A stretch of 25,020 bases of DNA. Source: CAZMJP01 sp964566895 (GTDB taxonomy: Bacteria; Patescibacteriota; Patescibacteriia; UBA2591; UBA6264). The notes under the pieces were generated by a model. That model was not told the DNA's origin and ran no database searches. It was given only the letters and a program-made list of their open reading frames with translations. Position 1 is the stretch's first letter. Every line of letters starts with the position of its first letter. The translations under genes and the position numbers were made by a program. Below are positions 20,346 to 25,020 of the stretch, piece by piece. The stretch spans positions 1-25,020 of the forward strand of contig CAZMJP010000012.1 of NCBI GenBank assembly GCA_964566895.1, written 5' to 3'.

Positions 20346-22049
20346 ATGTTTAATCTTAATGATTTATTAAATAGAGCAAGAGGTAGGCCGAATATTGCTT
20401 CAAAGGAAAGCCAGGAGCGACTGCGGGCCAGATTATCTAAAATTAAAGTTAAACAAATAGAGGAACAGGTGGTTCGCCGGGCCCGACAAGCGGGAGTTCC
20501 TTACATAGACTTGACTGATTTTCCTATATCCCCAGAAGCGTTAAGATTAGTTTCCCTGGAGCAGGCAAAACAATATAATTTAATTTGTTTTTATCGTGCT
20601 GGGACAAAGGCCAAACTGGCCTCAACTCGACTCGCAGATGAGGCTCTTTTAGAATTTCAAAAGCAAATTGAGAAAGACAATGAACTAAAAACTGAGCTTT
20701 ATTTATTTTCCCAAAATAGTTTTGATTTAGCTTGTCGACGTTATGCCACCTTGCCTAAAATCAGCGAAATAGAAAAAGGTTTAAAAATTACGGCTGAGAA
20801 ATTTGAGGATTTTAAGAACAGGATCAAAACGTTTAAAGATTTAAACAAGGAAATACAAAAAACTTCAGTCACCGATTTAGTCACTTTAATTACGGCTAGC
20901 GCTGTTCAATCCCGCTCTTCCGATATTCATATAGAAGCCGAAGAAAAGGATGTTAAAATTAGGTTTCGGATTGACGGGGTTTTAGTTGACGCGGCAGAAA
21001 TTGATAAAAAATATTGGCCTCAAGTGATTTCTCGCGTTAAACTGCTCTCCGGTTTAAAAATAAATGTCGTTAATCGACCCCAAGACGGCCGATTCAGTAT
21101 CGGTCTGCCTGAAGAGAAAATAGATGTTCGGGTTTCGTGTTTACCTACCGCTTATGGGGAGAGCGTGGTGATGAGGTTACTTCGGTCTTCAATGGCCAAA
21201 TTAAACCTTGAAAATCTGGGCTTGCGCGCCGAGGTTTATAGATTATTAAAAAGACAAATAGAAAGACCCAATGGAATGGTTATCACCACCGGTCCGACTG
21301 GTTCGGGGAAAACAACTACTTTATATGCCATTTTAAATCAGTTGAATAATCCGGAAACAAAAATTATTACCCTGGAAGACCCGATAGAATATCACTTGAA
21401 AGGAATTAATCAGAGTCAAGTTGATAAGTCTAAGGATTATACCTTTGCTAAGGGACTTCGGTCTATTCTTCGTCAGGATCCGGACGTGGTTATGGTCGGT
21501 GAAATTAGGGATTTGGAAACGACTGAGATTGCTCTTCAGGCCGCTCTAACCGGGCATCTGGTTATTTCCACCCTCCATACCAATGATGCGGCCGGGTCTT
21601 TGCCTCGCCTTCTTTCTTTGGGGGCTAAACCGTATCTTTTAGCTCCGGCAATTAACGCAGTCATCGGGCAGAGATTGGTTCGCCAGGTCTGCCAGCATTG
21701 CAAAAAACAAATAATTTTAAAGGATGAAGTTTTACAAAGAGTTAAAAAAATTTTTTCTGAGATTCCACCCAAATCGGGTTTAAAGGCGGACCTCGAGAAT
21801 GTCAAGTTTTATCAAGGACAAGGGTGCAATGAGTGCCAGAGTTTGGGATATCGTAGTCGAATCGGCATTTATGAAGTTTTTACCATTGACCCAGATATTG
21901 AGAAGGCAGTTTTGTCTGGTGAATTATCTGAATATAAAATAAGAGAATTAACTCGAAACCAAGGGATGATTACTATGGTTCAGGATGGTTTATTAAAAGC
22001 AGCAGAAGGGATTACTTCAGTTGAAGAAGTTTTTAGAGTAATAGAATAA
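20346..22049 (+). CDS. pilB: Type IV pilus assembly / type II secretion ATPase (PilB/GspE family)
   Basis: A hexameric secretion ATPase of about 567 residues that powers pilin polymerisation. An N-terminal MshEN-like domain (ARQAGVPYIDLTDFPISPEALRLVSLEQAKQYNLICFYR) leads to the N2 domain SRSSDIHIEAEEKDVKIRFRIDGVLVD. Walker A is GPTGSGKTTT (from residue 316), the Asp box is TLEDPIEYH, and Walker B is RQDPDVVMVGEIRDLETTEIALQAALTGHLVISTLHTNDA. Its zinc tetracysteine is C449/C452 and C494/C497, as in assembly ATPases and unlike the retraction ATPase PilT. TTG 20310 opens the frame, but ATG 20346 has GGAG at 20337-20340 and is preferred. No other pilus genes are in the window. Confidence 0.92.
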   Translation: MFNLNDLLNRARGRPNIASKESQERLRARLSKIKVKQIEEQVVRRARQAGVPYIDLTDFPISPEALRLVSLEQAKQYNLICFYRAGTKAKLASTRLADEALLEFQKQIEKDNELKTELYLFSQNSFDLACRRYATLPKISEIEKGLKITAEKFEDFKNRIKTFKDLNKEIQKTSVTDLVTLITASAVQSRSSDIHIEAEEKDVKIRFRIDGVLVDAAEIDKKYWPQVISRVKLLSGLKINVVNRPQDGRFSIGLPEEKIDVRVSCLPTAYGESVVMRLLRSSMAKLNLENLGLRAEVYRLLKRQIERPNGMVITTGPTGSGKTTTLYAILNQLNNPETKIITLEDPIEYHLKGINQSQVDKSKDYTFAKGLRSILRQDPDVVMVGEIRDLETTEIALQAALTGHLVISTLHTNDAAGSLPRLLSLGAKPYLLAPAINAVIGQRLVRQVCQHCKKQIILKDEVLQRVKKIFSEIPPKSGLKADLENVKFYQGQGCNECQSLGYRSRIGIYEVFTIDPDIEKAVLSGELSEYKIRELTRNQGMITMVQDGLLKAAEGITSVEEVFRVIE

Positions 22050-22057
22050 ACTTTTAG

Positions 22058-22086
22058 TTGACAAAATTGTTGATTTATGTTATGCT
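22058..22086 (+). promoter_or_regulatory. Near-consensus sigma70 promoter
   Basis: TTGACA (22058-22063), a 17-bp spacer, and TATGCT (22081-22086), with an extended TG at 22078-22079. This is the best promoter in the window. The start point would be about 22093, only some 24 nt before the ATG of the unrecognised gene at 22117. Confidence 0.85.
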
Positions 22087-22116
22087 TATCTTTGTAATAA
22101 ACTAAGCTTCTTTTTT

Positions 22117-22557
22117 ATGGAAAGAGAACAGCAAGGTTATTCTCGAATAAGAGAAACAAGAGAAGTCGAGGATGCTCCTCGGTTGGGTTTATTTTTTGAA
22201 TTAAAAAAAGGCGCGGAAAGCCTTTCCAAAGAAGATGAACGAAAAAAAATAGTAGAAGAGTTTATCCAAGAATTAGAGAGCAGTTGTCAAGAGTATTTAA
22301 AAATAGACAGTCAGTGTAAAAGTTGTTGGGAGAAGGTTCAGGAGGCGAGTAAGGGTGACAAACAAGACAGGGAAACCGCCCTGGAAGAGATGGAGATATG
22401 GATGCTGGCGAAGGTAAATAAAAAGAATTCCATTCTTGACGACTTAAATATTCTCCATCGTCTTCTTGGGGATTCCTGTTCGTGGCATATCGCCTTTGCC
22501 GACGAGAAGCAATTTAAGGATTGGGTTAAAGACCGATGCCAGGAGTTAGAAAATTAA
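22117..22557 (+). CDS. Unrecognised 146-residue charged, helical protein
   Basis: I do not recognise this protein. It is very rich in Glu, Lys, Asp and Gln, and most of it should be alpha-helical (KIVEEFIQELESSCQEYLKIDSQ and ETALEEMEIWMLAKVNKKNSILDDLNILHRLLG). It has five cysteines, C57, C67, C70, C121 and C141, with C67-x2-C70 as a possible metal or redox pair, and histidines at 114 and 124. There is no signal peptide or membrane segment, so it should be cytosolic. It has its own strong promoter (22058-22086), a very short leader and no Shine-Dalgarno. Its last 12 bp overlap the convergent valS. The separate strong promoter argues that it is a real, highly transcribed gene. Confidence 0.75.
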   Translation: MEREQQGYSRIRETREVEDAPRLGLFFELKKGAESLSKEDERKKIVEEFIQELESSCQEYLKIDSQCKSCWEKVQEASKGDKQDRETALEEMEIWMLAKVNKKNSILDDLNILHRLLGDSCSWHIAFADEKQFKDWVKDRCQELEN

Positions 22558-25020
22558 TTTTGTTTTAGTAAGTTTCTCAACAATGTTTTTAGTTTCTTCT
22601 TGGGCTGCATTTTTTTTGCTTGCCCCGAAATAAAATAAGTTTGTTTCGGGGTTTTTCGCTTTTATTTTATATTCAGTTTCTTGTTTAAAGGGAATTTTTT
22701 GTTCCAATTTCCAGTTTCTAATTTCTATTACAGATTTTTTTATTTCTTCAAAAATTTTTTCCGATTTGGAGCTAATGAACTTTTTGTCCATTTCCGGCCA
22801 AACCGTCGCCATTAACAAGTTGTTTTTCTCTCCCGTTATTTTATTGTTCCATTGTTGATAAATGTTTTCTGTAACGAACGGAATAAAAGGATGCAGGAGT
22901 TTTAGTAAATTGTAGATTGTAAATTCTAAATAATAAACTGTATTATTTTTTAATTTTGGGTCGTTTATCTGGGATTTTGAAATTTCTATGTACCAATCGG
23001 CGAATTCGTGCCAGACAAATTCGTAAAGTTCCTGTCCGGCTTCGCCGAACTGATAATCATCAATTTTTTTCGTTATTGAGTCAATTAAGCCGTTAAGCCG
23101 GCTCATAATCCACTTATCCGCTAAAGTCATCGGTTTCAGCATTTTTTTAGTTTTATTTGTAATTTGGGATTTGGAATTTGGGACTTGATTTGTTGCTAGG
23201 GTAACAAATCTGGAGATATTCCAAAGTTTATTAATGAAGTTTCTGGCGGATAAGATTGTTCTTTCGTCAAAACGGATGGCTTGCTGGTCGCGGTTGGCTT
23301 GGAGGATTAAGCCGAAACGGACCGCATCGGCGCCATATTTGTCAATCAAGCCCAAGGGGTCGATGCCCGTTCCCAGCGATTTGCTCATTCGTCGACCTTC
23401 TGGATTAAGAATGGTCGCATGGATATAAACCTCATCAAAAGGGATTTTATTTAAGAATTTTAGGCTGGAGAAGACCATCCTCGCCACCCAGAGATAAAGA
23501 ATTCCGCGGTCGGTTGAAAGAAGGGAGGTTGGGTAGTATTTTTTTAAATCATTGGTTTTTTTCGGCCAACCCAGAGTGGCAAAAGGCCAGAGAGCCGAAG
23601 AAAACCAAGTGTCAAGTACATCGGCGGACTGCTTCATATCGCACTGCCCGCAAAACGGGCATTTTTCCGGTTGAGTCACCGAGATAACATACTCTCTTTC
23701 TTGGATCTGTTTGAAAATTGGAAATTTGGAATTTGGAATTTCTTCCTGTTTTTTTTGACAGAAAAAAACAGGAAGTTGGTGTCCCCACCAGAGCTGGCGG
23801 GAAATACACCAATCCTCAACATTATTTAGCCAGTCCAGATAAATTTTTTTGTAACGTTCAGGAATAATTTTTATTTTATTATTTTTAACCGCCTTGATTG
23901 CCGGTTGGGCCAGCTTTTCCATTTTAACAAACCATTGGGTGGAAACTTGCGGCTCAATAACGGTGCCGCAACGGTCGCAAAGGGAAATTTGATGGGTATA
24001 TTCCTCGGTTTTTTCCAATAAGTTTAAACTTTCAAGTTCAACCAAGATTTTTTGTCGGGCTTCGGAAACAGAGAGACCGGCGTATTTTCCCGCTTCTTTG
24101 GTCATAATGCCTCTAGGACCAATAACATTAATTGTCCCCAGATTATTTTCTTTGCTGATTTGCCAGTCGGTTTTGTCATGGGCTGGAGTGACTTTGACCG
24201 CTCCGGTGCCGAATTCAGAATCAACCAAACGATGGCCGATAATGGGAACTTCGCGGTTCATAATCGGCAAAATGACTTTTTCCCCAACCAAATTCTTATA
24301 TCTCTCGTCCTTGGGATTGACGGCTACGGCCGTGTCTCCGAGCATGGTTTCCGGCCGAGTCGTCGCCACAATGATAAATCTCGGGGGGTTTTTGAAGTCG
24401 CTTTTCAGCGGATATTTAATATACCAGAGATGTCCTTTTTCTTCTTGATATTTAATTTCAATGTCGGAGATGGCCGTGGCGCAACGCGGACACCAGTTAA
24501 CGATTCTTGGTCCGCGGTAAATGTACCCCTTTTTGTAATAATTGACAAAAGCGGTTAAGACCGCCCGCTCGTATTCCTTATCTAAGGTAAAACGGGTTCT
24601 TGACCAGTCGCAGGAACAGCCAAGTTTTTTTAATTGTTCCAAAATTAGGTTGCTGTATTTTTCTTTCCATTGCCAAATCCTTTCTATAAATTTTTCTCGG
24701 CCTAATTGATGGCGGGTTAGGCCTTGCTTGGTCAGTTCTTTTTCCACCACGTTTTGGGTGGCGATGCCGGCGTGGTCAATGCCCGGCAACCAAAGGGTTT
24801 TTCTCCCGCGTAAGCGGTAATAGCGGATTAAGATGTCCTGAATAGTGTTGTTCAAGGCGTGTCCCATATGCAGGGAACCGGTGATGTTCGGCGGCGGAAT
24901 GACAATGGAGTATTTTTTTCTTCTTTTGCCTGGCAGTTTGTCCGGATTAAAAAATCCACTCTTTTCCCAGAGTTGGTAAATTTTTGATTCGCAATTCTTT
25001 GGTTCGTATTGTTTGTCCAT
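22546..25020 (-). CDS. valS: Valyl-tRNA synthetase
   Basis: A class I synthetase of 824 residues, starting with ATG at the very edge of the window (25018-25020). HIGH appears as HMGH (51-54) in [15 protein letters not shown], and KMSKS as RMSKS (544-548). The editing CP1 domain holds [17 protein letters not shown] and [25 protein letters not shown] and [26 protein letters not shown] confirm ValRS. It ends shortly after the anticodon-binding domain and has a short C-terminus (824 against roughly 860-950 in common bacteria), so the usual C-terminal coiled-coil arm is reduced or absent. Four 7-bp repeat tracts are embedded in frame, encoding segments such as [9 protein letters not shown]. A methionine start upstream of the window cannot be excluded but is unlikely. 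Confidence 0.96.
   Translation of the reverse strand: [824 protein letters not shown]
22705..22725. repeat. 7-bp repeat tract inside valS (C-terminal region)
   Basis: CAATTTC, CAGTTTC and TAATTTC follow each other in a 7-base register. On the valS strand they encode about residues 766-772 (EIRNWKLEQ region), near the protein's C-terminus. Confidence 0.5.
22910..22937. repeat. 7-bp repeat tract inside valS (anticodon-binding domain)
   Basis: TTGTAGA, TTGTAAA, TTCTAAA and TAATAAA follow each other in a 7-base register. On the valS strand the tract encodes about residues 695-704 ([12 protein letters not shown]). Confidence 0.5.
23155..23189. repeat. 7-bp repeat tract inside valS (inter-domain loop)
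   Basis: ATTTGTA, ATTTGGG, ATTTGGA, ATTTGGG and ACTTGAT follow each other in a 7-base register. On the valS strand they encode about residues 611-622 ([12 protein letters not shown]), between the catalytic domain and the anticodon-binding domain, where ordinary ValRS is shorter. Confidence 0.65.
23713..23740. repeat. 7-bp repeat tract inside valS (zinc-region loop)
   Basis: GAAAATT, GGAAATT, TGGAATT and TGGAATT follow each other in a 7-base register. On the valS strand they encode about residues 428-437 ([10 protein letters not shown]), between the [10 protein letters not shown] motif and the CPFCGQ zinc pair. Confidence 0.65.

Noticed and set aside
23641..23662. GCCCG-CAAAA-CGGGC hairpin within valS as a terminator or regulatory stem
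   Set aside because: It is the coding sequence of the conserved CPFCGQ zinc motif; the 5-bp stem has no T-run and is explained by codons.
24052..24558. 168-codon open frame on the plus strand within the valS region
   Set aside because: It is antisense to strongly conserved ValRS motifs (editing domain), has no recognisable domain and lies wholly inside valS. It is a shadow frame.
1..25020. Alternative genetic code (UGA as glycine)
   Set aside because: TGA ends at least the glutaredoxin-like tail (70-72) and the ATP-cone nuclease (20291-20293), and conserved proteins show no internal TGA.

Overview
The window looks like a chromosomal core region from a small-genome bacterium, most likely a member of the Candidate Phyla Radiation (Patescibacteria). 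This is an inference from several observations together: AT-rich DNA with many weak or absent Shine-Dalgarno sites, densely packed housekeeping genes, an archaeal/eukaryote-type ProRS without an editing insertion, a very short SMC, two MreB paralogues, and a dnaA that is not followed by dnaN. TGA works as a normal stop (for example at 70-72 and 20291-20293), so the code is not the UGA=Gly code of Gracilibacteria/SR1. No rRNA, tRNA, CRISPR array or transposase gene was seen.

Layout. Positions 1-1749 (+): the 3' end of a glutaredoxin-like gene, an HD-domain hydrolase, tsaC and rbfA, closed by a probable terminator near 1777-1805. Positions 1806-2059 are a gene-poor spacer with overlapping short ORFs and a weak promoter. 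Positions 2087-13661 (+): a long co-directional run of glyS, an M16 peptidase, a PerM/AI-2E family membrane protein, mreB, a GT4 glycosyltransferase, holB (delta'), frr, an RseP-like site-2 protease, proS and a divergent second mreB. It ends at a bidirectional hairpin terminator (13686-13710). Positions 13728-17532 (-): rpmF, nusB, rnc and smc, read leftwards. Positions 17533-17899 are the divergent rpmF/dnaA intergenic region with AT-rich tandem repeats, three DnaA-box-like 9-mers at an exact 11-bp spacing and two good extended -10 promoters; it is the best candidate for oriC. Positions 17900-22049 (+): dnaA, an ATP-cone/PD-(D/E)XK nuclease fusion and a PilB/GspE-type ATPase. A near-consensus sigma70 promoter (22058-22086) then drives an unrecognised 146-residue protein, whose 3' end overlaps the convergent valS (22546-25020, -) by 12 bp.

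Functional themes: translation (three aminoacyl-tRNA synthetases, Frr, RbfA, L32, TsaC, RNase III), replication and chromosome handling (DnaA, delta', SMC, the putative origin), and cell envelope or shape (two MreBs, a glycosyltransferase, RseP, PerM, PilB).

Most interesting points: (i) the second MreB has lost the residues expected to position the catalytic water, while the first keeps them; (ii) a 759-residue SMC has both head halves but no recognisable hinge and half-length coiled coils; (iii) an ATP-cone nuclease sits beside dnaA at the putative origin; (iv) degenerate 7-bp tandem repeats occur in spacers and, in frame, at four places inside valS; (v) a 64-bp inverted-repeat element lies before holB and shares an 11-mer with the frr leader.
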